DNA of 64,000 nucleotides from a virus. This document shows, piece by piece, positions 46,327 to 54,687 of this stretch; the stretch's first letter is position 1; the number at the start of each line of letters is the position of its first letter. The translations under genes and the position numbers were made by a program. Under the pieces are notes generated by a model. The model was given only the letters and a program-made list of their open reading frames with translations. It had not been told where the DNA came from and ran no database searches. The stretch is taken from positions 62,001 to 126,000 of IMG/VR virus record IMGVR_UViG_3300044825_003205; one strand, written 5' to 3'.

Positions 46327-46734
46327 ATGAAGGTCAATAAACCATTAGGATTACTTTTTAGGGTTTATCTTCATCTTAGAGATAAATTCAATCCAAAACC
46401 AATAATCTCAGAAGAAGAAAAATATGCAATATCTATTGCAAAAAATCTAATTGTTATTCCAACAACAAAACTTTTGTTTGCTCCAATCTCTAACAAAAGA
46501 TTTATACATAATGATGAAAAAAACATCTACATTGTAGGTGAAGCTAGAAACTTAACAATCATTAATCACACGTATAGTTATAGCATTTATATAGAAAGTG
46601 ATGAACTATATGAGTCTTTCGTTAATGAATTTAACGAAGAAATGGAAACAAGAAGACTAATTTTAGAAAACGAAATAAAAAATAATATTAAGTATTCACT
46701 CAAAAATATATTAGATACTGTTTCGTCTTCTTAA
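46327..46734 (+). CDS. Hypothetical protein
   Basis: 135 aa, mixed alpha/beta, charged C-terminal helix. Middle segment VIPTTKLLFAPISNKRFIHN and IYIVGEARNLTIINHTYSYSIYIE. No signal peptide or membrane segment. Its 3' end overlaps the convergent gene at 46711 by 24 nt. Not recognised. Confidence 0.55.
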   Translation: MKVNKPLGLLFRVYLHLRDKFNPKPIISEEEKYAISIAKNLIVIPTTKLLFAPISNKRFIHNDEKNIYIVGEARNLTIINHTYSYSIYIESDELYESFVNEFNEEMETRRLILENEIKNNIKYSLKNILDTVSSS

Positions 46735-47412
46735 ATTTTCTTTCAATACTTTTTTTATCAATTCTCTTACTGATTCATTTTTCTTTTTTGGTTTGTAAGA
46801 AACCATTTTTGGTTTGTTTCCCGTACCTGATTTAGGATTTGTTTTTTCTGCCTTCCTTTTTTGAGCACACGCCGATTTTTTTTGTGAATCGGTCATTTTT
46901 GATGCAACACTTCTAGCCCTACATTTTGGGTATCCCTTACTTTCTGCTTCTGACCTACCACACGGGGGATGACCACCGCCTTCTTTTTTTCTACAAATAT
47001 TAACCCATGGACCTTGAGGTTGAGAACTACCTTTCTTCTTTTTCTTAGTGCCGAACCATACAGCCAAATCTTCTTTTAGAAAATTGATTTCTTTAGGAGG
47101 TAAACCTGATGATGTAGGATTCAAACCACTTCCTTCTTCGTCATTCTGACCTGTATAAAATTTTTTTAGATACATAGTTGCATTTGATAATTTTTTAGTT
47201 TTTCTTTCGATGGACGCCCTTTTTTCGGGTGACTCTTTAAAATCTCCATCCGCCTCTTCATATGCCAACTCAGCATTAGAATAAGTGTAAACTGGTTCTA
47301 TAAAAGGACCTAATTGGTCGTCCTCCCATTTTTGTGGTACTAATACTATTGGTACTTTAAATTTACCTGAACTTCCTGAGCTTGTAGCTTCACTGATTCC
47401 ATTTTTTTTCAT
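46711..47412 (-). CDS. Basic virion protein with DUF5872-like domain
   Basis: 233 aa, strongly basic (pI high from Lys/Arg content). Starts KKNGISEATSSGSSGKF: Ile-Ser-Glu-Ala near the N-terminus fits a prohead protease site. The C-terminal half has GPWVNICRKKEGGGHPPCGRSE, split as WVNICRKKEGGG and PPCGR, then YPKCRARSVASKM and KKSACAQKRKAE. This Cys/Lys pattern matches DUF5872-type domains found in giant phages and viruses. The last 20 residues form a helix IKKVLKENLRRR. Probably a DNA-binding head protein. Late promoter directly upstream. Confidence 0.65.
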   Translation of the reverse strand: MKKNGISEATSSGSSGKFKVPIVLVPQKWEDDQLGPFIEPVYTYSNAELAYEEADGDFKESPEKRASIERKTKKLSNATMYLKKFYTGQNDEEGSGLNPTSSGLPPKEINFLKEDLAVWFGTKKKKKGSSQPQGPWVNICRKKEGGGHPPCGRSEAESKGYPKCRARSVASKMTDSQKKSACAQKRKAEKTNPKSGTGNKPKMVSYKPKKKNESVRELIKKVLKENLRRRNSI

Positions 47413-47417
47413 ATATT

Positions 47418-47424
47418 ATAAATA
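47418..47424 (-). promoter_or_regulatory. Late-promoter motif TATTTAT (gene at 47412)
   Basis: Coding-strand GATATTTATAATAT, ending 5 nt before the ATG. Confidence 0.55.
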
Positions 47425-47439
47425 TCTTAATTAAGAAGT

Positions 47440-47703
47440 ATGGAAAAAGAACAACCTCAAGGTTTTTTATTTGATAGTATTGCTTTTTATTCTGAAGAGT
47501 CTGTCGAAAATATGATTAATAATTTAGACAAAAAAACGGTATACTACGTCCTGACTCAAGCATTGGCTTATGCCCATACAAAAAATGTCTTTTCACTAAC
47601 AGAATCAGAAATAATTTCCAAGTCTTTGAGGATACTTAATAAAGAAATATATTCTTATGATGACACAACAGGACAAAGCGCAAGTAATATCGAGAATAAT
47701 TGA
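47440..47703 (+). CDS. Hypothetical small protein
   Basis: 87 aa, acidic, helical, with SEESVENMINNLDKKTVYYVLTQAL in the middle (here VENMINNLDKK and VYYVLTQALAY). Divergent from 46711 and overlapping the next gene by 47 nt. The pattern of a helical domain with ESEIISKSLRIL resembles small phage regulators, but no family is recognised. Confidence 0.55.
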   Translation: MEKEQPQGFLFDSIAFYSEESVENMINNLDKKTVYYVLTQALAYAHTKNVFSLTESEIISKSLRILNKEIYSYDDTTGQSASNIENN

Positions 47704-47872
47704 ATTAGAATTAGAAATCACTCGTGCTGTGATAGGTGGACACAAACCAAGTGGTAATGATAAATTCGAAGATAAAAGACAGGAGTTAACTCTACTACGT
47801 TGTTTGTATTTTGGATATCGAACAAAATTTTGTAATATAAAAAAGGGGTTTCATGGAACCCCTTTTTCTTAG
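47657..47872 (+). CDS. Hypothetical small protein whose 3' end encodes a terminator
   Basis: 71 aa beginning at an ATG inside the previous gene (47-nt overlap, different frame). N-terminal helix VISRIIELELEITRAVIGG, then a basic end. The last 11 codons lie in the terminator hairpin at 47840-47867, so coding sequence and terminator coincide. Plausible but the overlap on both sides lowers certainty. Confidence 0.5.
   Translation: MMTQQDKAQVISRIIELELEITRAVIGGHKPSGNDKFEDKRQELTLLRCLYFGYRTKFCNIKKGFHGTPFS
47840..47867 (+). terminator. Hairpin terminator, partly coding
   Basis: 11-bp stem (AAAAAGGGGTT with its complement), 6-nt loop, followed by a T-rich run. Ends the 47440-47872 pair. Confidence 0.85.
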
Positions 47873-47914
47873 AATAATTTTCAGAAAAAAATAGGTTAAT
47901 TATTTTTTAATTTT

Positions 47915-47922
47915 TATTTTTG
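47915..47922 (+). promoter_or_regulatory. Host-type -7 element TATTTTTG
   Basis: Exact match to the Bacteroidota -7 consensus TAnnTTTG, 14 nt before the ATG at 47937. No clear -33 TTG was found at the ideal spacing. Confidence 0.45.
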
Positions 47923-47936
47923 CTGAAAGAATTTAT

Positions 47937-48314
47937 ATGATTAAATGGATAATCCTTTTATTTTGGATTTCAAACCCCTTTTTTACCCGTTCTCAGTCGA
48001 TTGAATACGTTGGTCCAATCAATGAGGAAATAACCAAAATAATGACACCTGGTGAGCTTGTATTGTATTCTGAGTGTATTGTTGCTATAGGTAAAGAACG
48101 AGAGCACCTAAAATGGGTCGATACTAAAACACAGATTTCTTTTCTAAAGAATCAAAAAAAATTTAATCACCTTTCTGTTTCAATAAATTCTACTGACAAA
48201 GTTACTCAACTAAAATACTTTAAAGGTGTACAAAAGCTTGGTGAAGAAAAAGTCCTTTTGTCTTTGAATAGAAAAGTAAATCAGAGTTTTATCGAGGTTT
48301 TTCTTTTTTATTGA
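47937..48314 (+). CDS. Small secreted or periplasmic protein
   Basis: 125 aa with a classical signal peptide: IKWIILLFWISNPFF (about 2-16) then TRSQS with a probable cleavage after Ser or Gln. The mature part is basic and beta-rich, with IVAIGKEREHLKW. No family recognised. Preceded by a host-type -7 element rather than a late motif, so probably expressed early. Convergent with and overlapping by 7 nt the secreted OmpA-like gene. Possible roles: superinfection exclusion, envelope stress or lysis helper, none proven. Confidence 0.6.
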   Translation: MIKWIILLFWISNPFFTRSQSIEYVGPINEEITKIMTPGELVLYSECIVAIGKEREHLKWVDTKTQISFLKNQKKFNHLSVSINSTDKVTQLKYFKGVQKLGEEKVLLSLNRKVNQSFIEVFLFY

Positions 48315-49606
48315 GGAGTAACCTTCAACAAATTTTGAAGATTCTCTAAATCTTTTTTTGTCACTTTGTAGTCCCTAACAAAATCTTTCCATGGTAATCC
48401 TTGAAATCTTTTGAATCGTCTAAATTCTGATAATTTATCAGAGGGAAAATTAAACGAACCATTTTCAACAAACTTGTAAAGTTGAAGTAAAGTTTTAGGG
48501 TCAATACCCTCTTCATTATATTTTATATCAAAAATGGGAGTTGATTTGAAAATTGGTGATTGAACCTTTTTTTCAGAATCGTAAATTGATGTGACTTCCC
48601 CACACTTATTCATCTTGAGAAGTTCAATAGGTTGCTCTGTATTTTTCAAACTTTTCCCTGCTGTTATGAAAGTGGGTTCTAATAACACATCACCGTTTGT
48701 ATTGATAATTGTTATGTGGGCAGGGTCACTGTGACACTTGGTCAATGCACACCCAAAAGTTAACGTAATTTCATCAGGGTTCTTGGATAGTATATTTTTT
48801 TTCTGTTCTTCTGAAACAAACAATTTGACCTCTACTGAAGGACCACTTGTTTCTTTACCTGTCCCATTATTCAAATTTATACTCGAGTCTCCATTTTCAG
48901 TGGTTAGTTGAATTCCATTTGCCCACATATAAAAAACTGCCTCGTTACATTTATGACATCTACTTTCATCAACATCAGGTTTACACCATTCCTTTTTATA
49001 ATCAACAATAATGTAAAAACCTAAATCACAGAATTCTTCTTCCTTTTCTGCTGATGTCAAAATATTGAATGACACATATTGCCAACGTGTATACCTATCC
49101 TGTGATGCTAACGCCTTGATTTGTTCTGTTGTTGCTTTCTCAGGTGGGTTCCAATCGGGACCTTGTGCACCTAAATCTTTCAAAACAATTTTAACATTCT
49201 GAGGTAATTTTCCTTTGAGGTATTTTTCCATTTGTTCACCTCTTTTTTTAGAAAGTTCACCTGTTTTCAAACTCACGCCACTGTTAGGGACTTTAGATTC
49301 AGATGACTCAATTTCGACTTCAATTTTTTGATTCTTCGGAAATTCTTTGAGATACTCATTCATCTGACCTACAACCTCATCTACAGCTTCTTTATTGAAA
49401 TTAACATAATCACCACTTACAAAAGTATTATTTGGTAAAGTAAATCTTTTTGGTTCTGATTTTACAGTTTTTAATGTTTGTTCATTCAGTAAGTAATGTC
49501 TTTTAGTTGCAGACTTATGGATTTCTAGAATTCTATTGTATTCTTGAGCATTTATATTGAATAACGAGTTGAACATTGTGATAAAATATATTATAATAAG
49601 TATCAT
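48308..49606 (-). CDS. Secreted OmpA-like domain protein
   Basis: 432 aa from the ATG at 49606, which gives a well-formed signal peptide: ILIIIYFITMFNSLFNINAQ, with cleavage expected after Ala-Gln, as in flavobacterial exported proteins. Residues about 70-190 resemble the OmpA C-terminal peptidoglycan-binding domain: IEVEIESSES, GELSKKRGEQMEKYLKGKL (equivalent to the LSxxRAxxVxxYL helix) and RWQYVSFNI. The rest has paired Cys residues (FCDLG, CHKCNEA, CGALTKCH-like). Late promoter upstream, right after the capsid-gene terminator. May bind the cell wall during lysis or be on the virion; role inferred. Confidence 0.65.
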   Translation of the reverse strand: MILIIIYFITMFNSLFNINAQEYNRILEIHKSATKRHYLLNEQTLKTVKSEPKRFTLPNNTFVSGDYVNFNKEAVDEVVGQMNEYLKEFPKNQKIEVEIESSESKVPNSGVSLKTGELSKKRGEQMEKYLKGKLPQNVKIVLKDLGAQGPDWNPPEKATTEQIKALASQDRYTRWQYVSFNILTSAEKEEEFCDLGFYIIVDYKKEWCKPDVDESRCHKCNEAVFYMWANGIQLTTENGDSSINLNNGTGKETSGPSVEVKLFVSEEQKKNILSKNPDEITLTFGCALTKCHSDPAHITIINTNGDVLLEPTFITAGKSLKNTEQPIELLKMNKCGEVTSIYDSEKKVQSPIFKSTPIFDIKYNEEGIDPKTLLQLYKFVENGSFNFPSDKLSEFRRFKRFQGLPWKDFVRDYKVTKKDLENLQNLLKVTPQ

Positions 49607-49617
49607 TATTTTATAAT

Positions 49618-49624
49618 ATAAATA
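49618..49624 (-). promoter_or_regulatory. Late-promoter motif TATTTAT (OmpA-like gene)
   Basis: Coding-strand TTATTTATATT, 11 nt before the ATG at 49606. It is placed directly in the T-run side of the capsid-gene terminator. Confidence 0.5.
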
Positions 49625-49627
49625 AAA

Positions 49628-49655
49628 AAAGGGGACAATAAACATTGTCCCCTTT
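49628..49655 (-). terminator. Terminator after the major capsid gene
   Basis: 12-bp stem (GGGGACAAT plus flanking AAA/TTT) with a 4-nt loop, then a T-run in the minus direction. Lies 21 nt after the gp23-like stop codon. Confidence 0.85.
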
Positions 49656-49675
49656 GTATTTTGGTTCAGACCATA

Positions 49676-51475
49676 TTATCTCAACTCTTTCAAATCGAAT
49701 GTTCTAACGCCATCAACTGTGATTCTACCATAGAATCTGTTGTTCACCATTTTCTTAGCGTATCTAGTCATGATACCTTTGATTGGTGTAAAGTTGAATG
49801 GATTATACATTGTTGGTGTAAGTTGTAAAGGAACATATGGTGCGTAGATGTAACCAGTGTCTAATAGAGACGTTCCTTTGTGACCAAGAAGAACTTGGTT
49901 AGCTGGGAAGTAAGGGTCTCTATAAACTTGATAACGTCCTGCAAGAGTACCAACTCTTTCAATACCCATGTTATATTGGTCTTGCTCAGGAGCTGCGTTT
50001 GAAACGTGGAAATACTCCAAGTCATCAAAAATCGCAGAAATTTCTGAAGATACTACAATCCAGTTAGCACCACCTCTAAGAGTTGATTTGTGGATTTGTG
50101 CAGAAATTTGGTTGATTGCTGTGATAAGAGTTTGGTTCCAGTCTTTCTGAGTATAAGGAACAGCGTTAGTTCCCAATCTCTTCCAACCGTTGTAATCCCA
50201 TCTTAAGTTCCAAGCCGCACCTTTTCTAAGGTCTCTCAAGATTTCTCTATCGATTTCAGCCGCAACTTGCTCAGACAATAAAGCTGTCAATTCAGCTTCA
50301 GCGTCGATGTTGTGGAAAGCCGCAACGTCTTGTGCCATTTCTGGTGACCATTGAGCTCTTAATTTTCTTTCAGTCACAGAAACTGTTACTGATTGAAGGT
50401 CAAATGAAACCTCACCAATTCTATCTTCAAATTCCAAGTTTTTGTAGATTCTATAAACAGGAACAAACGCATTGTTGTTTCCATTTGTAGACACAAAAGT
50501 AGAACCTGAATAACCATCAAGTGAGTTTTGTCCGACAGTACAAGGAACTTGTAAGTCAACCTCCAAGTAGATGTCACCATTTACATCACAAAGGTTGTCA
50601 TATTGACCACCACCTGTTCTAGAGTTAGGGAACGCTAAATTTGCATTGTTGTTACCATACTGAACAATACCTTTACCATATCTTTGAGTTACAACTCTGA
50701 AAAGATAAGGATTAGATGTATTAGCTGATGTGAAAACGTTATCTACAGAACCGTAAATAGTCAAATCAGACAAGAAAGATTCGTTATCAATTGGGTTACC
50801 GTCTGGACCGATTAATTTACCAGCAGCATCTGACGCAAAACCTGACATGATAATCAATACTTTTCTGTATGTATTTTCTGTATATGCAGCTGGTTCTAAA
50901 TTCAATGTTGTAGAATTCCAAGCTGCAGTAACTGCAGTACCTGTAACAGCAGAAAACTGACCTTTTGAATAATCAAACAAACCTGGTGGGTCTAATGCTG
51001 GTTCATTACCTTCGTAAAATCTATCATAAAGGTCTCTACCTTGATTATAGTTATAACCTTCATTTGGTGTTTGGTCTGCCTCCATATTTGGAGAACCGTA
51101 AGGTGCATAGTGTCTGTTAGGTACACCTGTGTCTACGTAATTTTGAATTTGAGGTACAAAATAGAACAATTTACCGATAGGTAAGTTCATTGCTTGTACA
51201 GATACGATGTCGTTAGCCAATAACTTAGAGAATACTCTTCTGATTATTGGAAATACAACTGTTTCGAAAGAACCTGAGTCAGAAGTTGTTGAAGCTTCGT
51301 TTATCAAGTGTGAAGCTTGGTTTTCATACAACTGAGCTACGTTCTCTTTCATGTGACCCTTAAGTCCTTCTAGGAAACCTAAGTTGTCCCATTTGTTAAT
51401 TGTGTCTTCTTTGATAACTTTAAGGTGCTTAAGACCAATATTACCAACAAGACCTGATTCTAATAAAGCTCCCAT
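49676..51475 (-). CDS. Major capsid protein (T4 gp23-like)
   Basis: 599 aa, HK97-fold major capsid precursor. After an N-terminal helical propeptide, HLINE-ASTTSDSGSF occurs at residues 56-70; Ile-Asn-Glu60/Ala61 matches the T4 protease (I/L)-x-E site and position (T4 cuts after Glu65). It is followed by FPIIRRVFSKLLANDIVSVQAMN (in parts PIIRRVFSKLLAND and VSVQAMNLPIGKLF), the equivalent of the gp23 segment 'VxQPMxxPxG'. The C-terminus ends GIMTRYAKKMVNNRFYGRI. Gene follows gp22 with 30 nt and no late motif of its own, and ends at a strong terminator. Confidence 0.9.
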   Translation of the reverse strand: MGALLESGLVGNIGLKHLKVIKEDTINKWDNLGFLEGLKGHMKENVAQLYENQASHLINEASTTSDSGSFETVVFPIIRRVFSKLLANDIVSVQAMNLPIGKLFYFVPQIQNYVDTGVPNRHYAPYGSPNMEADQTPNEGYNYNQGRDLYDRFYEGNEPALDPPGLFDYSKGQFSAVTGTAVTAAWNSTTLNLEPAAYTENTYRKVLIIMSGFASDAAGKLIGPDGNPIDNESFLSDLTIYGSVDNVFTSANTSNPYLFRVVTQRYGKGIVQYGNNNANLAFPNSRTGGGQYDNLCDVNGDIYLEVDLQVPCTVGQNSLDGYSGSTFVSTNGNNNAFVPVYRIYKNLEFEDRIGEVSFDLQSVTVSVTERKLRAQWSPEMAQDVAAFHNIDAEAELTALLSEQVAAEIDREILRDLRKGAAWNLRWDYNGWKRLGTNAVPYTQKDWNQTLITAINQISAQIHKSTLRGGANWIVVSSEISAIFDDLEYFHVSNAAPEQDQYNMGIERVGTLAGRYQVYRDPYFPANQVLLGHKGTSLLDTGYIYAPYVPLQLTPTMYNPFNFTPIKGIMTRYAKKMVNNRFYGRITVDGVRTFDLKELR

Positions 51476-51505
51476 TTTTGTGAATTTTATTTTTCTTGTT
51501 TATTT

Positions 51506-53074
51506 TTATTTTAGTTTACTCATTAAGTCCTTTATTCTTAAGAATTGAGGAGCTTCGTAAGTTTTGTTTTCAATAAGTGTTGTTGAAGACCCTGTCTGTA
51601 CATTTTGTACTAACTTATTCTCAACTGTCTCATTGATTGATTTTGTTTCAGTCTGAGTCAACTCATCTTTAACCGCTCTGTAGAGAGACTTTGATTCTTT
51701 TAAAGATTGAACGTTATCAAACCTTCTCAAAATATTTATCTTTTCCTTTTTAGTTGTTGAGTGTTCAGTAAAGATTCTAGTTGCATATGCTAAATTAGAG
51801 TTGAATATTGCCACTTCGTTCAATTTTTCTCTGAAGACATTTAGAGCCTTTCTATATTCTTCATTCTTCTCTCTCAAAGCAACAACTTCAGTTTCTAAAG
51901 ATTCGTTCTTTAAATTCCTATTGTTAGTAATTCCTTTTCTCAAACCTTTAGGTCCAAATGCATAACCTCTAGCAGCTTCTTTAGTTTCAACCTTTTTTAC
52001 TACTTTGGATTTTGCTTCCATGTTTTCACCTTTCTTGTATTCGAACTTAGCTTTTCCAGTCCCCATTGTTTTAGGACCTTCTTTTTTGTCTTCTTTAAAT
52101 CCACCTGAAACTTTGTTCTTATAAGTGAATTTAGGACCAGAGCCAATTCCAACACCTTTAGGTTTTATGGATTTTTTACCTTCTTTCGTTTCTTTTTTCT
52201 TAGCCTTTTTGTGACTATATGATTCCATCATTTCATCTTCATCATCAGATTCCATCATTTCGTCTTCATCATCAGATTCCATCATTTCATCTTCATCATC
52301 AGATTCCATCATTTCATCTTCATCATCAGATTCCATCATTTCATCTTCATTATCAGATTCCATCATTTCATCTTCATCATCAGATTCCATCATTTCATCT
52401 TCATCATCAGATGACATGTCTAAGTCAACATCAGATTCCATCATTTCGTCTTCATCTTCTTCATTAAATTCAATTTCATAAACAACTTCTTCATCATCAA
52501 CATCCATTTCAACATCAGATTCTAAATCTGACATGTTTGGTTCGTCAGAGAAAATAGCGTCAATTACGTCTTGAACTTTATCATCAGATACTTCTTCGTT
52601 ATATTCCATAGTTTCGTGGTTTTCTTCATAGGATTCTCCTAATTTTATAAGATACTCTGCATCTTGTTCGTTGTCTTTGAGATGAACCATTTCATCATCT
52701 TTTTTTACAATGATTCCATCGTCTTCACCCATAGCTTTAAATACTCTAAGTATTTCTTCGTCAGATGCAGATGTCAAATCAATTGGTTCTTCCATGTCAG
52801 AATCTCCACTTGCGTCAAAATCAACTTCAACATCTTCTTCACCCTCTTCATCATCGGATGACATGTCTAAGTCAACATCAACTTCCTCCTCGGAATCAAC
52901 ATTGTCAGTGTCTAACTCATCTTCGTCTTGTTCAGATAAAGACTCTTTTACTAATTGGCTGATTTCTTCCTTCATAGTAGAAGCAAGTATTCCTTTTGCA
53001 TTTTCGGCAATAACATCTTCAACATTTTTCATTTGGATGAGTGCCTCTTCAACAAGATTTTTGTTTTCTTGCAT
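51506..53074 (-). CDS. Prohead core scaffold (T4 gp22-like)
   Basis: 522 aa from the ATG at 53074; an upstream TTG is in frame. Very acidic N-terminal half (Asp/Glu runs, about 50-290) with seven perfect 9-aa repeats ESDDEDEMM, then a basic middle (KKAKKKETKEGKKS, about 285-390) and a helical C-terminus (LRKGITNNRNLKNE, then a long coiled coil to 522) that ends IKDLMSKLK. Position between the protease and the major capsid gene matches T4 gp22, a highly charged scaffold degraded by gp21. Homology is inferred from order and composition, not motif. Confidence 0.75.
   Translation of the reverse strand: MQENKNLVEEALIQMKNVEDVIAENAKGILASTMKEEISQLVKESLSEQDEDELDTDNVDSEEEVDVDLDMSSDDEEGEEDVEVDFDASGDSDMEEPIDLTSASDEEILRVFKAMGEDDGIIVKKDDEMVHLKDNEQDAEYLIKLGESYEENHETMEYNEEVSDDKVQDVIDAIFSDEPNMSDLESDVEMDVDDEEVVYEIEFNEEDEDEMMESDVDLDMSSDDEDEMMESDDEDEMMESDNEDEMMESDDEDEMMESDDEDEMMESDDEDEMMESDDEDEMMESYSHKKAKKKETKEGKKSIKPKGVGIGSGPKFTYKNKVSGGFKEDKKEGPKTMGTGKAKFEYKKGENMEAKSKVVKKVETKEAARGYAFGPKGLRKGITNNRNLKNESLETEVVALREKNEEYRKALNVFREKLNEVAIFNSNLAYATRIFTEHSTTKKEKINILRRFDNVQSLKESKSLYRAVKDELTQTETKSINETVENKLVQNVQTGSSTTLIENKTYEAPQFLRIKDLMSKLK
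52224..52412 (-). repeat. Seven 27-bp tandem repeats
   Basis: Units start at 52224, 52251, 52278, 52305, 52332, 52359 and 52386 and are near-identical; one has a single base difference (Asp to Asn). Encodes ESDDEDEMM in the scaffold. A degenerate further copy is near 52434. Confidence 0.95.
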
Positions 53075-53094
53075 AATTTTGATAATTTTATTCA

Positions 53095-53101
53095 ATAAAT
53101 A
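53095..53101 (-). promoter_or_regulatory. Late-promoter motif TATTTAT (scaffold)
   Basis: Coding-strand CTATTTATTG, 20 nt before the scaffold ATG at 53074. Probably also drives the capsid gene. Confidence 0.55.
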
Positions 53102-53167
53102 GTATCAAATAGAAAAAAAGTTTTGATTATCTATCAGAAATTCAAACTTTTATGTTTATGCAAAAAA

Positions 53168-53191
53168 AAAGTGGTCGAATTTGACCACTTT
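53168..53191. terminator. Hairpin terminator
   Basis: 9-bp stem (AAAGTGGTC with its complement), 6-nt loop, A/T tracts both sides. Ends the transcript of the DUF4494-like gene on the minus strand, 10 nt past its stop. Confidence 0.8.
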
Positions 53192-53200
53192 AAAATTTTT

Positions 53201-53413
53201 TTAATCTTCTACAACCTCGTCTATTTTACTTTCGGAAACTGAAGTTATTCTCCAATCGTATGAAAAATTTTTATAAAGTTTTGTAACCTTAGCTTCAATA
53301 TCAGTGACAGTATATCCTTTCACTAATTTTTCTTCTCTGATTTTTTTAATTTTACCACTATTCTCATCAGGTAAATCATAAGTGACTTTTGCCACAAAAT
53401 ATTTTTCGTTCAT
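53201..53413 (-). CDS. DUF4494-like small protein
   Basis: 70 aa. KYFVAKVTYD at the start followed by EKLVKGYTVTDIEAKVTKL (in parts LVKGYTVTDIEA) is the DUF4494 pattern, a family I know mainly from Bacteroidota and their phages. Function unknown. Sits between protease and scaffold, with its own late motif and a terminator. Its presence supports a Bacteroidota host. Confidence 0.7.
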   Translation of the reverse strand: MNEKYFVAKVTYDLPDENSGKIKKIREEKLVKGYTVTDIEAKVTKLYKNFSYDWRITSVSESKIDEVVED

Positions 53414-53419
53414 GTTTAA

Positions 53420-54142
53420 TTATTTTGATAAATAATCGGATAATTTTTTCATTAAATCAATAGACTGGTTTACACTTGGAGCCGAAGCAATTTTATTCTT
53501 TTTTTCCTCCTCCAAATTTTCTTCATACTTTTCTCTCTCAGTTACGTCGTCAAAGAGGTAAGCTCCTGGTGTGGAAGGTGATGAAACCAAATCGAAACAA
53601 ATTAATTCAAAATCTTCTTGCACTTCATTTCTTTCACCTACTTTTTTTAAAGACCCTACTCCTCTTGAGGAAATTCCTAAAGTCACCCCTTGTCTTAATA
53701 GATTTGCTGCAATGTCTCCTTTGGTTGTTACTACACCTCTTTCATGAAACCCTGGTGAAGTAAGTAATTTTAGTTTACCCATTAGGATATTTCTATCCCA
53801 CCATATGTCTGTGATTAAATGCGATACTCTATCTAAGTCTATCAAAGAAGATTCAGGATGATTAAGTTCAGAAGTTGAAAGTCCTTTCTTAATTATTTGT
53901 TTATACTTCTCGGCTTCTCTTTTGAGTATTGGTTCAGGATATGTTCTACCATTTCTATTTGGTGTATTATATTTCTGTAATACTGCATAAAATTCAAAAG
54001 GGTTTCTATAATCTACATTCTTAGACTCATTCATAAACTTGAGGTTTATATCATCCAACGGAGATATATAACCTGCGTCCATTTCAACCAAAATTCCAAA
54101 CCCTTGTTCGTGTGCTTCTAATATTCTGAGTTTTTTTTCCAT
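53420..54142 (-). CDS. Prohead protease (T4 gp21-like)
   Basis: 240 aa serine protease that matures the prohead by cutting scaffold and capsid propeptides after (L/I)-x-Glu. FYAVLQKYNTPNRNGRTYP (about 51-69) is the substrate-loop signature of the family. The likely catalytic residues are His95 in SELNHPES and Ser158 or Ser159 in GISSRG; DLVSSPSTPGAYL follows. Position and motifs agree with T4 gp21. Late motif 12 nt upstream. Confidence 0.9.
   Translation of the reverse strand: MEKKLRILEAHEQGFGILVEMDAGYISPLDDINLKFMNESKNVDYRNPFEFYAVLQKYNTPNRNGRTYPEPILKREAEKYKQIIKKGLSTSELNHPESSLIDLDRVSHLITDIWWDRNILMGKLKLLTSPGFHERGVVTTKGDIAANLLRQGVTLGISSRGVGSLKKVGERNEVQEDFELICFDLVSSPSTPGAYLFDDVTEREKYEENLEEEKKNKIASAPSVNQSIDLMKKLSDYLSK
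53428..53434 (-). promoter_or_regulatory. Late-promoter motif TATTTAT (DUF4494-like gene)
   Basis: Coding-strand TTATTTATC, 14 nt before the ATG at 53413; overlaps the 3' end of the protease gene. Confidence 0.45.
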
Positions 54143-54154
54143 TAACTTTTTTAA

Positions 54155-54161
54155 ATAAATA
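54155..54161 (-). promoter_or_regulatory. Late-promoter motif TATTTAT (prohead protease)
   Basis: Coding-strand ATATTTATTT, 12 nt before the ATG at 54142. Confidence 0.55.
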
Positions 54162-54178
54162 TTTGTTTTAAGTAATAC

Positions 54179-54607
54179 TTACTTTTTCGTCAAAGAAAAA
54201 TCGAAATACTGATTGTCCAAGATATTAGTTTTTTGAATGCTACGAACAATTCTTTTTACAGAATCTTTGATTTCATTAGACTTAAAATCAAGTTCTTTAT
54301 CCAAATAAAGATTAATTTCTAAATTGAAAAATGACTTTTTACCCGAAAAAATACCACTTGTTCTTAAGTCTAAATCTACAATTGAATTTTTACTAAATAA
54401 ATTCGTATTGATTGAATCGAATACTGTGTGTTTGAGTTCTCTACTTAAATTGCCAACAACTCTATTCCAATTTTCTAAGTCTTGTTTGGGTGAAACCCAT
54501 GATTGTATGTTAATGTAAAGTGATTTTAAGTTTTTGGAGTCTACCGTGCCATATGAAGATTTGAACGAGTTTGATAAATTCATCTTCACATTTTTTCCTT
54601 TTTTCAT
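54179..54607 (-). CDS. Hypothetical protein, head block
   Basis: 142 aa, basic, mixed alpha/beta with INIQSWVSPKQDLENWNRVV (as INIQSWVSP and ENWNRVVG) and a repeated FxLxINLYLD segment. It holds the place of gp67/gp68 between portal and protease in T4 order, so a prohead core component is possible, but sequence similarity is not visible. No late motif found upstream; the sequence TAAACTTTGG near the start is close to, but not, a host -7 element. Confidence 0.55.
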   Translation of the reverse strand: MKKGKNVKMNLSNSFKSSYGTVDSKNLKSLYINIQSWVSPKQDLENWNRVVGNLSRELKHTVFDSINTNLFSKNSIVDLDLRTSGIFSGKKSFFNLEINLYLDKELDFKSNEIKDSVKRIVRSIQKTNILDNQYFDFSLTKK

Positions 54608-54687
54608 CTATGAACCATATTTCCAAAGTTTATTTTTAAAAAGATAACATATAACTTTATCTATGTCAAAATTTTAAGAATAAACTA

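Noticed and set aside
52224-52412. Possible iteron or origin repeats (27-bp tandem units)
   Set aside because: They are in frame within the scaffold gene and encode ESDDEDEMM; no origin-like context is seen.
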